Source: Lachnospiraceae bacterium UBA6403 (GTDB lineage Bacteria > Bacillota > Clostridia > Lachnospirales > Lachnospiraceae). From it: DNA of 56,702 bases. Within the stretch, counting starts at the first letter, position 1; each line of letters begins with the position of its first letter. The stretch is taken from contig DJPV01000082.1 of the NCBI GenBank assembly GCA_002437435.1, forward strand, positions 1-56,702. The letters are read 5' to 3'. Shown here in pieces: positions 1 to 9,678 of this stretch. The translations under genes were made by a program, and so were the position numbers. The notes under the pieces were generated by a model, which saw only the letters and a list, made by a program, of their open reading frames with translations, was not told the origin of the DNA and did no database searches.

Positions 1-735
1 TTAAAGGATGCATGTCCATTAAAAGAAGAGATCGCGGATCGTGGATTTGACATGGTGATCATGCGTGAGCTGACAGGTGGTCTGTATTTTGGAGCAAGAA
101 GTACAGAGGAGATTGATGGTGTGTTAACAGCACATGATAACCTCATATATAATGAGAACGAGATCCGTCGTATTGCGATCAAGGGTTTTGATATCGCAAT
201 GAAGAGAAGAAAGAAAGTTACATCTGTAGACAAGGCAAATGTTCTGGATTCTTCCAGATTATGGAGAAAGATCGTAGAAGAAGTAGCAAAGGATTATCCG
301 GAAGTAAGCTATGAGCATATGTTAGTTGATAACTGTGCAATGCAGCTTGTAAAGAACCCTGCACAGTTTGATGTCGTATTAACAGAGAACATGTTCGGTG
401 ATATCCTTTCCGATGAGGCATCAATGATCACAGGTTCGATCGGTATGCTTCCATCTGCATCCTTAAATGAGACAAAGTTTGGTATGTATGAGCCAAGCGG
501 TGGATCAGCACCGGATATAGCAGGACAGAACAAGGCAAATCCTATCGCAACGATCCTGTCAGCAGCTATGATGCTTCGTTTCACATTTGATCTGGATAAG
601 GAAGCAGATGCAGTAGAGCAGGCTGTAAAACAGGTACTGGTAGACGGCTACAGAACATGTGATATCATTTCAGAAGGAATGACGCTGGTAAGCTGTTCTG
701 AAATGGGAGATTTAATTGCAGAACGCATAAAATAA
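1..735 (+). CDS. leuB: 3-isopropylmalate dehydrogenase, 5' end missing
   Basis: Oxidises and decarboxylates 3-isopropylmalate to 2-ketoisocaproate with NAD+ in cytoplasmic leucine synthesis. Frame 1 is open from base 1, so the gene enters from the left. About 244 residues remain of a family length near 360, so roughly 115 N-terminal residues lie outside the window. Seen: the substrate-binding [10 protein letters not shown] segment, VDNCAMQLV, and the metal-binding aspartates in GDILSDEAS, followed by the [10 protein letters not shown] loop. The internal ATG at position 52 is not the real start. ilvD follows after 16 bp, consistent with one leu-ilv operon, the type commonly controlled by CodY (also in this window). 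Confidence 0.95.
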   Translation, partial: LKDACPLKEEIADRGFDMVIMRELTGGLYFGARSTEEIDGVLTAHDNLIYNENEIRRIAIKGFDIAMKRRKKVTSVDKANVLDSSRLWRKIVEEVAKDYPEVSYEHMLVDNCAMQLVKNPAQFDVVLTENMFGDILSDEASMITGSIGMLPSASLNETKFGMYEPSGGSAPDIAGQNKANPIATILSAAMMLRFTFDLDKEADAVEQAVKQVLVDGYRTCDIISEGMTLVSCSEMGDLIAERIK

Positions 736-751
736 AGGAGAGTATAGAGAT

Positions 752-2428
752 ATGAAGAGTGATAATGTAAAAGTCGGAATGCAGCAGGCACCACATCGTT
801 CCCTGTTTAATGCACTCGGTATGACAAAAGAGGAAATGGAACGTCCGCTGGTAGGTATCGTATGTTCTTACAATGAGATCGTTCCAGGACATATGAATCT
901 GGACAAGATCGCACAGGCAGTTAAGATGGGAGTTGCAATGGCTGGTGGTACACCGGTTATGTTCCCGGCAATCGCAGTCTGTGATGGTATTGCCATGGGA
1001 CATATTGGTATGAAATATTCATTAGTAACCAGAGATCTGATTGCAGATTCTACAGAGGCAATGGCAATCGCACATCAGTTTGACGCACTGGTTATGATTC
1101 CGAACTGTGATAAGAATGTTCCCGGTCTGTTAATGGCAGCAGCCAGAGTAAATGTGCCAACTGTATTCGTATCCGGTGGTCCTATGCTTGCAGGTCATGT
1201 AAAAGGTCATAAGACCAGCCTTTCCAGTATGTTTGAGGCTGTTGGTTCCTATTCAGCAGGAACCATGACAGCAGAAGATGTAAATGAATTTGAATGTAAG
1301 GCATGTCCTACCTGTGGTTCCTGTTCCGGTATGTATACAGCGAACTCCATGAATTGCTTAACAGAAGCACTTGGTATGGGGCTTCCTGGAAATGGAACCA
1401 TTCCTGCTGTATATTCTGAACGTTTGAAGCTTGCAAAGCATGCAGGTATGGCTGTTATGGATATGTACAGAAAGAACATCAGACCAAGAGATATCATTAC
1501 AAAAGAAGCGATCATCAATGCATTAACCGTTGATATGGCACTTGGATGTTCTACCAACTCCATGCTTCATATTCCGGCTATCGCACATGAGATCGGATTT
1601 GATTTTGATATTTCCTATGCAAATGAGATCAGTGCCAAGACACCAAATCTCTGTCATCTGGCTCCTGCAGGTCCTACTTATATGGAAGATCTGAATGAGG
1701 CCGGTGGAGTATATGCTGTTATGAATGAGTTAAAATCCGCAGGTCTGTTGAATGAAGATTGTATGACAGTAACCGGCAAGACGATCGGTGAAGCTGTTGA
1801 CGGCGCGATAAATAAAAATCCGGAAGTTATCCGTACACTGGATAATCCATATAGTAAGACCGGTGGCCTTGCAGTATTAAAGGGAAATCTTGCACCGGAC
1901 GGTTCTGTTGTAAAGCGTTCCGCTGTTGTACCTGAGATGATGGTACATGAGGGACCTGCAAGAGTATTTGACTGTGAAGAAGATGCGATCGCTGCGATCA
2001 AAGGTGGTAAGATCGTACCTGGTGATGTCGTTGTTATCCGTTATGAAGGACCAAAGGGAGGCCCTGGTATGCGTGAGATGTTAAATCCAACATCAGCAAT
2101 CGCTGGTATGGGACTTGGCTCATCAGTAGCCCTGATCACAGACGGAAGATTCTCAGGAGCCAGCCGTGGTGCATCCATCGGACATGTTTCACCGGAAGCA
2201 GCCGTTGGCGGTCCGATCGCACTCGTAGAAGAGGGAGATATCATCAAGATCGATATTAACAATACAACGATCACATTAGATGTACCGGATGATGTGCTTG
2301 CACAGAGAAAGGCTGCATGGAAGCCAAGAACACCGAAGATAACAACCGGTTATCTTGCAAGATATGCTGCTATGGTAACATCAGGAAACCGTGGAGCAAT
2401 CTTAGAGGTATCAAAGGCTGATAAGTAG
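752..2428 (+). CDS. ilvD: Dihydroxy-acid dehydratase
   Basis: Dehydrates 2,3-dihydroxy-isovalerate and 2,3-dihydroxy-3-methylvalerate to the 2-keto acids in valine and isoleucine synthesis. The 558 residues match the usual IlvD/Edd length. Iron-sulfur ligand cysteines are visible in PNCDKNVPG and in [18 protein letters not shown]. The C-terminal half has the [11 protein letters not shown] and [10 protein letters not shown] motifs of the family. The start ATG follows AAAGGAG. It lies 16 bp after leuB and 25 bp before ilvB, so co-transcription is likely. The oxygen-labile cluster fits an anaerobe. Confidence 0.97.
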   Translation: MKSDNVKVGMQQAPHRSLFNALGMTKEEMERPLVGIVCSYNEIVPGHMNLDKIAQAVKMGVAMAGGTPVMFPAIAVCDGIAMGHIGMKYSLVTRDLIADSTEAMAIAHQFDALVMIPNCDKNVPGLLMAAARVNVPTVFVSGGPMLAGHVKGHKTSLSSMFEAVGSYSAGTMTAEDVNEFECKACPTCGSCSGMYTANSMNCLTEALGMGLPGNGTIPAVYSERLKLAKHAGMAVMDMYRKNIRPRDIITKEAIINALTVDMALGCSTNSMLHIPAIAHEIGFDFDISYANEISAKTPNLCHLAPAGPTYMEDLNEAGGVYAVMNELKSAGLLNEDCMTVTGKTIGEAVDGAINKNPEVIRTLDNPYSKTGGLAVLKGNLAPDGSVVKRSAVVPEMMVHEGPARVFDCEEDAIAAIKGGKIVPGDVVVIRYEGPKGGPGMREMLNPTSAIAGMGLGSSVALITDGRFSGASRGASIGHVSPEAAVGGPIALVEEGDIIKIDINNTTITLDVPDDVLAQRKAAWKPRTPKITTGYLARYAAMVTSGNRGAILEVSKADK

Positions 2429-2453
2429 AGAGTATTAAAGGAGCAAAAGGAAA

Positions 2454-4136
2454 ATGGCAAAGAAGATATCAGGTTCTGAGATAGTAATTGAATGTTTAAA
2501 AGAACAGGGTGTTGATATTGTGTTCGGGTATCCGGGGGGCGCGATCTTAAATGTCTATGATGCCTTATATAAGCATCAGGACGAGATCACGCATGTACTT
2601 ACATCACATGAGCAGGGGGCAGCACATGCCGCTGACGGATATGCAAGAGCGACAGGTAAGGTCGGTGTCTGTATGGCAACCTCCGGTCCCGGTGCAACAA
2701 ATCTTGTAACAGGAATAGCAACTGCATATATGGATTCCGTTCCAATAGTTGCGATCACAGCAAATGTTGGAGTAAATATGCTCGGTAAGGACAGCTTTCA
2801 GGAGATTGACATTGCAGGTGTTGTAATGCCGATCACAAAGCACAGCTTTATCGTAAAAAATGTAGAAGATCTTGCACCGACGATCCGTCGTGCATTCAAG
2901 ATCGCAAAGAGTGGAAGGCCGGGTCCTGTCCTTGTTGATATCACAAAGGATGTTACGGCTGCGGAGACAGAATATACATATGAAGAACCGGCAGTGATCG
3001 AGCGTAAGACAGATACGATCCGGGAAGAAGATGTAAACAAAGTGATCGAGATGATCAAGGTATCCAGAAGACCATATATCATGGCAGGTGGCGGCGTGAT
3101 CATTTCGGGAGCTTCCGAAGAATTAAAAGAATTTGCCGAGAAGGTAGATGCGCCTGTATGTGACACACTTATGGGAAAGGGTGCATATGATGGTACCAGT
3201 GAGCGTTATACGGGAATGATCGGAATGCACGGAACCAAGGTATCGAATCTTGGAGTATCCAGATCCGATCTTGTGATCGTAGTAGGAGCGCGTTTCTCTG
3301 ACCGTGTCATTGGAAATGCTTCTAAGTTTGCACCAAATGCAAAGATCATCCATATTGATATCGATGCAGCAGAGATTGATAAAAATATTCCTGCAAATGC
3401 AAGCATTGTGGGTGATGCAAAAGAAGTTCTGACAATATTAAACAGTAAACTTCCAACACAGTCAAATCGTTCCTGGATGGCAGAAATCAAGGATTTATCA
3501 GAGAAAAATCCAGTAACATACGACATGGATCACTTAAATGGACCGGCAACTATCAAAAAAATCTATGAAATTACCGAAGGAAATGCTATAATCACTACTG
3601 ATGTAGGTCAGCACCAGATGTGGGCAGCACAGAATTACGCTTATAAAGAGCCAAGAACCTTCCTTTCATCAGGCGGACTTGGTACTATGGGATATGGCGT
3701 TGGTGCAGCTATCGGTGCAAAATATGGCAGACTGGATAAGACTGTAGTAAATATCGCAGGAGACGGATGCTTCCGTATGAATATGAACGAGATCGCGACA
3801 GCAGCCCGTTATAAAGTGCCTATCATTCAGGTGGTATTAAATAACCACGTTCTCGGAATGGTAAGACAGTGGCAGAATCTGTTCTATGGACAGCGGTATT
3901 CGAATACAGTATTAGATGATTCTGTTGATTTTGTAGCAGTATCAAAAGCACTTGGTGCAAATGCAAGTAAGATCACATCGATCGAAGAGTTTGAAACAGA
4001 GTTTAAGAAGGCACTGACAGCAGATGGTCCGACCGTACTGGATGTTATGATCGATTCCGATGATAAGGTATGGCCGATGGTAGCTCCGGGTGCAGCAATC
4101 GACACCTGTTTCACAGATAAAGACCTCGATAACTAA
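2454..4136 (+). CDS. ilvB: Acetolactate synthase, large (catalytic) subunit
   Basis: Condenses two pyruvates, or pyruvate plus 2-ketobutyrate, to acetohydroxy acids using thiamine diphosphate, FAD and Mg2+. The 560 residues show the family order: N-terminal pyrimidine-binding domain with the catalytic Glu in SHEQGAAHAADGYAR, a central domain, and a C-terminal diphosphate-binding domain with GDGCFRMNMNE followed by NNHVLGMVRQWQ. The small regulatory subunit gene (ilvN) is not next to it and is not seen in the window; it could lie upstream of leuB. serC begins 34 bp downstream behind its own GAAGGAG site. Confidence 0.96.
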   Translation: MAKKISGSEIVIECLKEQGVDIVFGYPGGAILNVYDALYKHQDEITHVLTSHEQGAAHAADGYARATGKVGVCMATSGPGATNLVTGIATAYMDSVPIVAITANVGVNMLGKDSFQEIDIAGVVMPITKHSFIVKNVEDLAPTIRRAFKIAKSGRPGPVLVDITKDVTAAETEYTYEEPAVIERKTDTIREEDVNKVIEMIKVSRRPYIMAGGGVIISGASEELKEFAEKVDAPVCDTLMGKGAYDGTSERYTGMIGMHGTKVSNLGVSRSDLVIVVGARFSDRVIGNASKFAPNAKIIHIDIDAAEIDKNIPANASIVGDAKEVLTILNSKLPTQSNRSWMAEIKDLSEKNPVTYDMDHLNGPATIKKIYEITEGNAIITTDVGQHQMWAAQNYAYKEPRTFLSSGGLGTMGYGVGAAIGAKYGRLDKTVVNIAGDGCFRMNMNEIATAARYKVPIIQVVLNNHVLGMVRQWQNLFYGQRYSNTVLDDSVDFVAVSKALGANASKITSIEEFETEFKKALTADGPTVLDVMIDSDDKVWPMVAPGAAIDTCFTDKDLDN

Positions 4137-4170
4137 AAACAACATTATAATTAAAAGAAGGAGATAAAAA

Positions 4171-5253
4171 ATGGCAAGAGTATTTAACTTTTCAGCAGGT
4201 CCATCCATGCTTCCAGAATCCGTATTAAGAGAAGCAGCAGAAGAAATGCTTGACTACAGAGGAACAGGCATGAGTGTTATGGAGATGAGTCATCGATCGA
4301 AAGCATTCGATACGATCATCAAAGAAGCAGAACAGGATCTTCGCGATATCATGGAAATCCCTGATAATTACAAAGTATTATTCTTACAGGGCGGTGCTTC
4401 CCAGCAGTTCGCTGCGATTCCTATGAACCTTATGAAGAATGGTGTAGCTGATTACATCATCACAGGTCAGTGGGCAAAGAAAGCATACGAAGAAGCTAAA
4501 AAATATGGAAAGGTAAATGCTGTTGCTTCCTCAGCAGATAAGACATTCTCCTATATCCCGGATTGTTCTGATCTTCCAATCGATGAGGATGCAGATTATG
4601 TATATATCTGTCACAACAATACAATCTATGGAACTACATATCATAAGCTCCCAAATACAAAAGGAAAGATTCTTGTTGCAGATATGTCATCTGACATTCT
4701 GTCTCAGCCGGTTAATGTATCTGATTATGGCCTGATTTATTTTGGTGTACAGAAGAATGTAGGTCCTGCAGGTGTGGTAGTTGTGATCATCCGTGAAGAT
4801 CTGATCCGTGATGATGTTATGCCGTTTACACCAACTATGTTAAAATATAAGACACAGGCAGATGCAGATTCTCTTTATAATACACCGCCATGCTATGGTA
4901 TCTATATCTGTGGTAAGGTATTCAAATGGGTGAAAGAGATGGGCGGTCTTTCTGCAATGAAAGAACACAATGAGAAGAAGGCAGCTATCCTTTATAACTT
5001 CTTAGATAATTCTAAGATGTTCAAGGGAACTGTAGTAAAAGAGGATCGTTCGTTAATGAATGTTCCATTTGTTACAGGTGATGAAGAATTAGACGCCAAG
5101 TTCGTAAAGGCTGCAACAGAAGCCGGATTTGTAAACCTGAAGGGACACAGAACTGTTGGTGGTATGAGAGCATCCATCTACAATGCAATGCCGATCGAAG
5201 GTGTTGAGAAATTAGTAGAATTCATGAAGGATTTCGAAGAGAAGAATTCATAA
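4171..5253 (+). CDS. serC: Phosphoserine aminotransferase
   Basis: PLP enzyme converting 3-phosphohydroxypyruvate and glutamate to phosphoserine, step 2 of serine synthesis. The 360 residues are normal length. Seen: N-terminal NFSAGPSMLPESVL, the phosphate-binding QGGASQQFA region, and the PLP lysine in the FGVQKNVGPAG segment. The ATG follows GAAGGAG with good spacing. It is followed by serA, the preceding pathway step, after a 70-bp gap that holds a hairpin. Confidence 0.97.
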   Translation: MARVFNFSAGPSMLPESVLREAAEEMLDYRGTGMSVMEMSHRSKAFDTIIKEAEQDLRDIMEIPDNYKVLFLQGGASQQFAAIPMNLMKNGVADYIITGQWAKKAYEEAKKYGKVNAVASSADKTFSYIPDCSDLPIDEDADYVYICHNNTIYGTTYHKLPNTKGKILVADMSSDILSQPVNVSDYGLIYFGVQKNVGPAGVVVVIIREDLIRDDVMPFTPTMLKYKTQADADSLYNTPPCYGIYICGKVFKWVKEMGGLSAMKEHNEKKAAILYNFLDNSKMFKGTVVKEDRSLMNVPFVTGDEELDAKFVKAATEAGFVNLKGHRTVGGMRASIYNAMPIEGVEKLVEFMKDFEEKNS

Positions 5254-5265
5254 TAAGAGCTTTCT

Positions 5266-5291
5266 GCATGCAGTCCTTTGGGATTGCGTGC
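5266..5291 (+). promoter_or_regulatory. Hairpin between serC and serA
   Basis: GCATGCAGTCC pairs with GGATTGCGTGC (11 pairs including G-U) around a TTTG loop. No uridine tract follows, so it is not a standard terminator. It could be an mRNA stability or processing element that uncouples serC and serA expression. Confidence 0.5.
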
Positions 5292-5323
5292 GGAGGCGGA
5301 TATAAAGGAGAGATGAATAAAAA

Positions 5324-6487
5324 ATGGCAGTTAAAGTGAATTGTTTAAATCCGATCGCTGCATGTGGTATGGAGCTGTTACCGGATACATATGAAATAAC
5401 GGATAATTATGCAGACGCAGATGCAGTTCTGGTAAGAAGTGCATCCATGCATGATCTGGAGCTTTCAGACAAACTCCTGTGCGTTGCAAGAGCAGGCGCA
5501 GGTGTAAATAATATTCCGCTTGATAAATGCGCAGAAAAGGGTGTTGTAGTGTTTAATACACCTGGTGCAAATGCAAATGGTGTTAAGGAACTGGTTGTAG
5601 CAGGTCTGCTGCTTGCTTCCCGTGACTTGATGGGTGGATACAACTGGGTAAAGGAAAATGCTTCTGACGAGAACCTTGCAAAGGCAGTTGAGAAGCAGAA
5701 AAAGCAGTATGCAGGTAATGAGATTGCCGGCAAGAAGCTCGGCGTTATCGGTCTTGGTGCGATCGGTGCCAAGGTAGCAAATATCGCAGTCAGACTTGGA
5801 ATGGAAGTATATGGTTATGATCCGTTTGTATCAGTTGATGCAGCATGGGGCTTATCCAAATATATAAAACATATTACAAATGTAGAAGATATCTATAAGG
5901 AATGTGATTATATCACGATCCATGTTCCAGCACTTCCTTCCACGAAGGGAATGTTAAATGCAGATGCATTTGCAATGATGAAGGATGGTGTCAGAATCCT
6001 GAACTTCGCAAGAGATGTTCTTGTAAATGATGAAGATATCAAGGCAGCACTTGCAAGCGGCAAGGTTGCAAAATATGTAACAGATTTCCCAAATCCGGCA
6101 ATCGCAGGTACAGAAAATGTAATCGCATTACCACACCTTGGAGCATCCACAGAGGAATCAGAAGATAACTGTGCGATCATGGCATGCAAAGAGATTAAGG
6201 ATTTTATGGAGAATGGTAATATCAAGAACTCCGTAAACTATCCAAACGTAAACATGGGCGTATGTGGTGATACTGCCAGAGTTACGATTTGCCATAAGAA
6301 TATTCCTAATATGCTGACACAGTTTACAGGAGTATTTGCGAAGCAGGGCGGAAATGTATCAGGAATGATCAGCCAGGCAAAGGGTGAATATGCATATTCA
6401 ATCCTTGATATTGACAAGGTTCCTACAGAAGACGATATCAATGCATTACTTGCCATTGATGGCGTTATCAAAGTCCGTGCAATCTAA
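5324..6487 (+). CDS. serA: D-3-phosphoglycerate dehydrogenase with C-terminal ACT domain
   Basis: Oxidises 3-phosphoglycerate to 3-phosphohydroxypyruvate, the first step of serine synthesis. The 387 residues show a catalytic domain, the NAD-binding Rossmann motif GVIGLGAIGAKVANIA, and the catalytic His region ALPHLGASTEESEDN. The last ~75 residues look like one ACT domain, a serine sensor in relatives. The conserved Arg sits in NFARDVLV. The start is unusual: AAAGGAG at 5304-5310 is 13 nt from this ATG, and an out-of-frame ATG at 5313 opens an 8-codon overlapping ORF (MNKKWQLK). The N-terminus MAVKVNCLN makes 5324 the best choice. Confidence 0.96.
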   Translation: MAVKVNCLNPIAACGMELLPDTYEITDNYADADAVLVRSASMHDLELSDKLLCVARAGAGVNNIPLDKCAEKGVVVFNTPGANANGVKELVVAGLLLASRDLMGGYNWVKENASDENLAKAVEKQKKQYAGNEIAGKKLGVIGLGAIGAKVANIAVRLGMEVYGYDPFVSVDAAWGLSKYIKHITNVEDIYKECDYITIHVPALPSTKGMLNADAFAMMKDGVRILNFARDVLVNDEDIKAALASGKVAKYVTDFPNPAIAGTENVIALPHLGASTEESEDNCAIMACKEIKDFMENGNIKNSVNYPNVNMGVCGDTARVTICHKNIPNMLTQFTGVFAKQGGNVSGMISQAKGEYAYSILDIDKVPTEDDINALLAIDGVIKVRAI

Positions 6488-6513
6488 GAAAAAAGATTAG
6501 GAGATTAGTAAAA

Positions 6514-7599
6514 ATGAGTGATAAACTGAAAGTTGGTATTCTTGGTGCTACAGGTATGGTAGGACAGAGATTTATAGCATTATTAGAGAATCATCCATGG
6601 TTTGAGGTTGTAACAGTGGCTGCAAGCCCAAGAAGTGCCGGAAAGACTTATGAAGAAGCAGTCGGTGACAGATGGAAGATGGATACTCCAATGCCGGAAG
6701 GCGTTAAGAAGCTCATCGTTCATAATGTAAATGAAGTAGAGCAGGTTGCTGCAACTGTAGATTTTGTATTTAGTGCAGTTGATATGTCAAAGGAAGAGAT
6801 CAAGGCGATCGAAGAAGCATATGCAAAGACAGAGACTCCTGTAGTATCCAATAATTCAGCACACCGCTGGACACCGGATGTTCCTATGGTAGTACCTGAG
6901 ATCAATCCAGAGCATATGAAGGTAATTGAATTCCAGAGAAAGAGACTGGGAACAACCAGAGGATTTGTAGCAGTAAAACCAAACTGTTCCATCCAGTCTT
7001 ATGCACCGGTTCTTACAGCATGGAAAGAGTTTGAGCCATATGAGGTAGTTGCTACCACATATCAGGCAATCTCAGGCGCAGGTAAGACTTTTAAGGACTG
7101 GCCGGAAATGGTTGGAAATATCATTCCATATATCGGTGGAGAAGAAGAAAAGTCAGAGAAGGAACCACTTCGTATCTGGGGTAAGATCGAGGATGGTGTG
7201 ATCGTTCCTGCAACAACACCGGTTATCACATGTCAGTGTATCCGTGTCCCTGTATTAAACGGACACACAGCAGCCGTATTTGTTAAGTTCAAGAAGAATC
7301 CTACAAAGGAACAGTTGATCGAAAAGCTGGTATCTTATAAGGGAGTTCCTCAGGAACTTGAGCTTCCAAGCGCACCAAAGCAGTTCATCCAGTATCTGGA
7401 AGAAGATAACCGTCCACAGGTATCTCTGGATGTTGACTTTGAACATGGTATGGGAATCAGCGTTGGCCGTCTTCGTGAAGACACTGTATATGACTGGAAG
7501 TTTGTTGGTTTATCCCATAATACAGTCAGAGGTGCAGCAGGTGGAGCTGTTCTTTGCGCCGAACTGTTGAAGGCGCAGGGATATATTACAAAGAAATAA
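6514..7599 (+). CDS. asd: Aspartate-semialdehyde dehydrogenase, archaeal/fungal-type
   Basis: Reduces aspartyl phosphate to aspartate semialdehyde with NADPH, the branch point to lysine/diaminopimelate, threonine and methionine. The 361 residues begin with the nucleotide-binding GILGATGMVGQRF. The active-site Cys is in VKPNCSIQSYAP, and the C-terminus has LSHNTVRGAAGGAVLCAELL. The length and motif spacing resemble the archaeal/fungal branch rather than the E. coli type. A terminator follows, so it probably closes the amino-acid block. metA at 38.9 kb uses homoserine derived from this pathway. Confidence 0.95.
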   Translation: MSDKLKVGILGATGMVGQRFIALLENHPWFEVVTVAASPRSAGKTYEEAVGDRWKMDTPMPEGVKKLIVHNVNEVEQVAATVDFVFSAVDMSKEEIKAIEEAYAKTETPVVSNNSAHRWTPDVPMVVPEINPEHMKVIEFQRKRLGTTRGFVAVKPNCSIQSYAPVLTAWKEFEPYEVVATTYQAISGAGKTFKDWPEMVGNIIPYIGGEEEKSEKEPLRIWGKIEDGVIVPATTPVITCQCIRVPVLNGHTAAVFVKFKKNPTKEQLIEKLVSYKGVPQELELPSAPKQFIQYLEEDNRPQVSLDVDFEHGMGISVGRLREDTVYDWKFVGLSHNTVRGAAGGAVLCAELLKAQGYITKK

Positions 7600-7671
7600 A
7601 TATACGATGGAAGATATCGCATAAGAAACTGTTAGCGAATAACAGAGACTTATCATATAAAGAAATAGAAT

Positions 7672-7713
7672 AGGCATGGAATATGACGTTTTAGTTGTAT
7701 TCCATGCCTGTTT
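7672..7713 (+). terminator. Intrinsic terminator after asd
   Basis: AGGCATGGAAT (7672-7682) pairs perfectly with ATTCCATGCCT (7699-7709), followed by a T-rich GTTTGCTTT run. It separates the amino-acid block from the glycosyltransferase block. Confidence 0.85.
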
Positions 7714-7800
7714 GCTTTAGAATATAATAGAATAAAAAGAAAGGAATGGATCATTATCTGATTTCGAGATCATATAGTGTTCCATAAATAGTATATAGTA

Positions 7801-8595
7801 ATGCGGCATTCGACGAATCACACATTTGTTGTCTGTGCTTATAAAGAGTCACCATATCTGGAAGAATGTATCCGGTCATTGGTAGCACAGACAGTCAGAT
7901 CAAATATCGAAATCTATACATCAACGCCTAATGAATATATCAGAAATATTGGTGAGAAATATCATATTCCTGTATATGTAAACGAAGAAGCGGGACAGGG
8001 AATACAGGCAGACTGGAATTATGCATATAATCATGCAAAGACAGATTATGTAACTGTTGCGCATCAGGATGATGTATATGAACCGGAGTATGTTCGTGCT
8101 TTCTTAAAATGCATAAAGGACTATGATGATTGGAGCATATATTATACTGATTATACGCCGATCAAGCATGGAGACAGCAGTAAGCGGGATATAAACAGTA
8201 AGATCCGGCGAATTCTTCGTTTTCCTGTAAAGAACCGTAGAAAGGCGGATAAAATCTGGCGGAAGAAGTTAAGTCTTTGCCTGGGCAATTCGATCGTGTG
8301 TCCGCTTGTTACATATAACAAGAAAAGACTGGGGGATACTGTATTCACATCTGAATATGGGTTTAATCTGGACTGGGATACCTTCTATAAACTGGCTTGT
8401 CAGCCGGGAAGGTTCTTATATGTGGATATGGTACTCGGTCATTACCGCGTCCATGATGGCGCCACCAGTAAGGACTTTATAGAGAATCATAACCGCGAGA
8501 TCGAAGACCAGAGTATGTTTGAAAAGTTCTGGCCGAAATGGGTTGTGAAGGTGATCATGGTGTTCTACCGGCTGGCGTATAGGACGTATGATTAG
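7801..8595 (+). CDS. GT2 family glycosyltransferase (GT-A fold)
   Basis: Probable cytoplasmic sugar transferase in surface glycan assembly; donor and acceptor are unknown. The 264 residues open with VVCAYKESPYLEECIRSL, the usual GT2 nucleotide-binding start. The metal-binding acidic motif is HQDDVYEP, and a C-terminal GHYRVHDGATSKD segment is typical of rhamnosyl- and galactosyl-type GT2 enzymes. No membrane segments are seen. No clear Shine-Dalgarno precedes ATG 7801 (only ATATAGTA), so expression may be weak or the start imprecise. Its base composition is closer to the chromosome average than the genes to its right. Confidence 0.85.
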   Translation: MRHSTNHTFVVCAYKESPYLEECIRSLVAQTVRSNIEIYTSTPNEYIRNIGEKYHIPVYVNEEAGQGIQADWNYAYNHAKTDYVTVAHQDDVYEPEYVRAFLKCIKDYDDWSIYYTDYTPIKHGDSSKRDINSKIRRILRFPVKNRRKADKIWRKKLSLCLGNSIVCPLVTYNKKRLGDTVFTSEYGFNLDWDTFYKLACQPGRFLYVDMVLGHYRVHDGATSKDFIENHNREIEDQSMFEKFWPKWVVKVIMVFYRLAYRTYD

Positions 8596-8654
8596 GGGAA
8601 AATAAAAGTTAACATAATTATATAAAAATCTATGAAAGTGAACAGAAGAAAAGT

Positions 8655-9602
8655 ATGAGAGATATATTATATATTGTTGTACCTTGTTATAACGAGGAAG
8701 CGGTTATTGAAGAAACAACAAAAAGGTTAACAGAAAAATTAAAAAAATTAATTACAACAGAGCGTATATCGGAAAAAAGCCGGATTTTATATGTAAATGA
8801 TGGTTCTAAAGATAATACATGGGCTATTATTGATCGATTGTATCGTGAAAATAAATTTGTTACTGGATTGGGGTTGTCCAGAAACAGAGGACATCAGAAT
8901 GCATTGTTAGCGGGGCTGTTTGAGGCAAAAGAGCATGCGGATATGATTATATCAATGGATGCAGACTTACAGGATGATATAGATGTTGTTGATAAATTTG
9001 TAGATGAATATTATAAGGGGTCTCAGATAGTTTATGGAGTTCGAAAGTCCAGAAAAACTGATACTTTTTTTAAACGGACGACGGCGATAGCTTTTTATAA
9101 ATTGATGCGTATGATGGGAGTTGAATTAGTTTATAATCATGCTGATTATCGCTTGATGAGCAAGAGGGCAGTAGAGGAACTGGAGCAGTATAAAGAAGTC
9201 AATTTATTTTTACGTGGACTTGTACCATTGATTGGATTTAAAAGTTCTGTTGTGGAATATGACAGAGGTAAAAGATATGCAGGAGAGAGTAAATATCCTT
9301 TAAAGAAGATGATTTTTTTTGCTATAGATGGAATAACATCAACTAGTGTTAAACCTATAAGAATGATTACTGCTTTGGGATTTATAACAGCATTTATCAG
9401 TGTTATATTTTTGATTTATGTTATAATAGGTCATTTAGTTGGACATACCGTATTAGGATGGACAACCATTATTGTATTGGTTTGTCTGTTTGGCGGTATG
9501 CAGATTATGTGCATTGGAATAGTGGGAGAGTATGTAGGAAAAATATATCTTGAAACGAAGAAAAGACCGAGATATATTGTCGAGGAGAAAAAGATAAAAT
9601 AA
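8655..9602 (+). CDS. Membrane-anchored GT2 glycosyltransferase (DPM1/GtrB-like)
   Basis: Likely transfers a hexose from a nucleotide sugar to undecaprenyl phosphate, giving the lipid-linked donor used by GT-C enzymes. The 315 residues begin with IVVPCYNEEAVI, followed by YVNDGSKDNTW and SMDADLQDD (DXD-like). The NHADYRLMSKRA segment and GESKYPLKKM are typical of this subgroup. Two C-terminal helices lie at about residues 232-255 and 265-292. The family match is strong; the exact sugar is inference. The neighbouring GT-C gene on the other strand (10561-12537) is the natural consumer of its product. AT content rises from here on. Confidence 0.88.
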   Translation: MRDILYIVVPCYNEEAVIEETTKRLTEKLKKLITTERISEKSRILYVNDGSKDNTWAIIDRLYRENKFVTGLGLSRNRGHQNALLAGLFEAKEHADMIISMDADLQDDIDVVDKFVDEYYKGSQIVYGVRKSRKTDTFFKRTTAIAFYKLMRMMGVELVYNHADYRLMSKRAVEELEQYKEVNLFLRGLVPLIGFKSSVVEYDRGKRYAGESKYPLKKMIFFAIDGITSTSVKPIRMITALGFITAFISVIFLIYVIIGHLVGHTVLGWTTIIVLVCLFGGMQIMCIGIVGEYVGKIYLETKKRPRYIVEEKKIK

Positions 9603-9638
9603 AGACAATAAAATAAATAGAAAACATTAAACAGAAAC

Positions 9639-9671
9639 GGGAAATAGCATCACCTGCTATTTCCCCTTTTT
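9639..9671. terminator. Convergent (bidirectional) terminator
   Basis: GGGAAATAGCA (9639-9649) pairs with TGCTATTTCCC (9655-9665), then CTTTTT follows. It lies between the + strand GT2 gene and the − strand FkbM gene and can serve both. Confidence 0.85.
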
Positions 9672-9678
9672 GTATACA

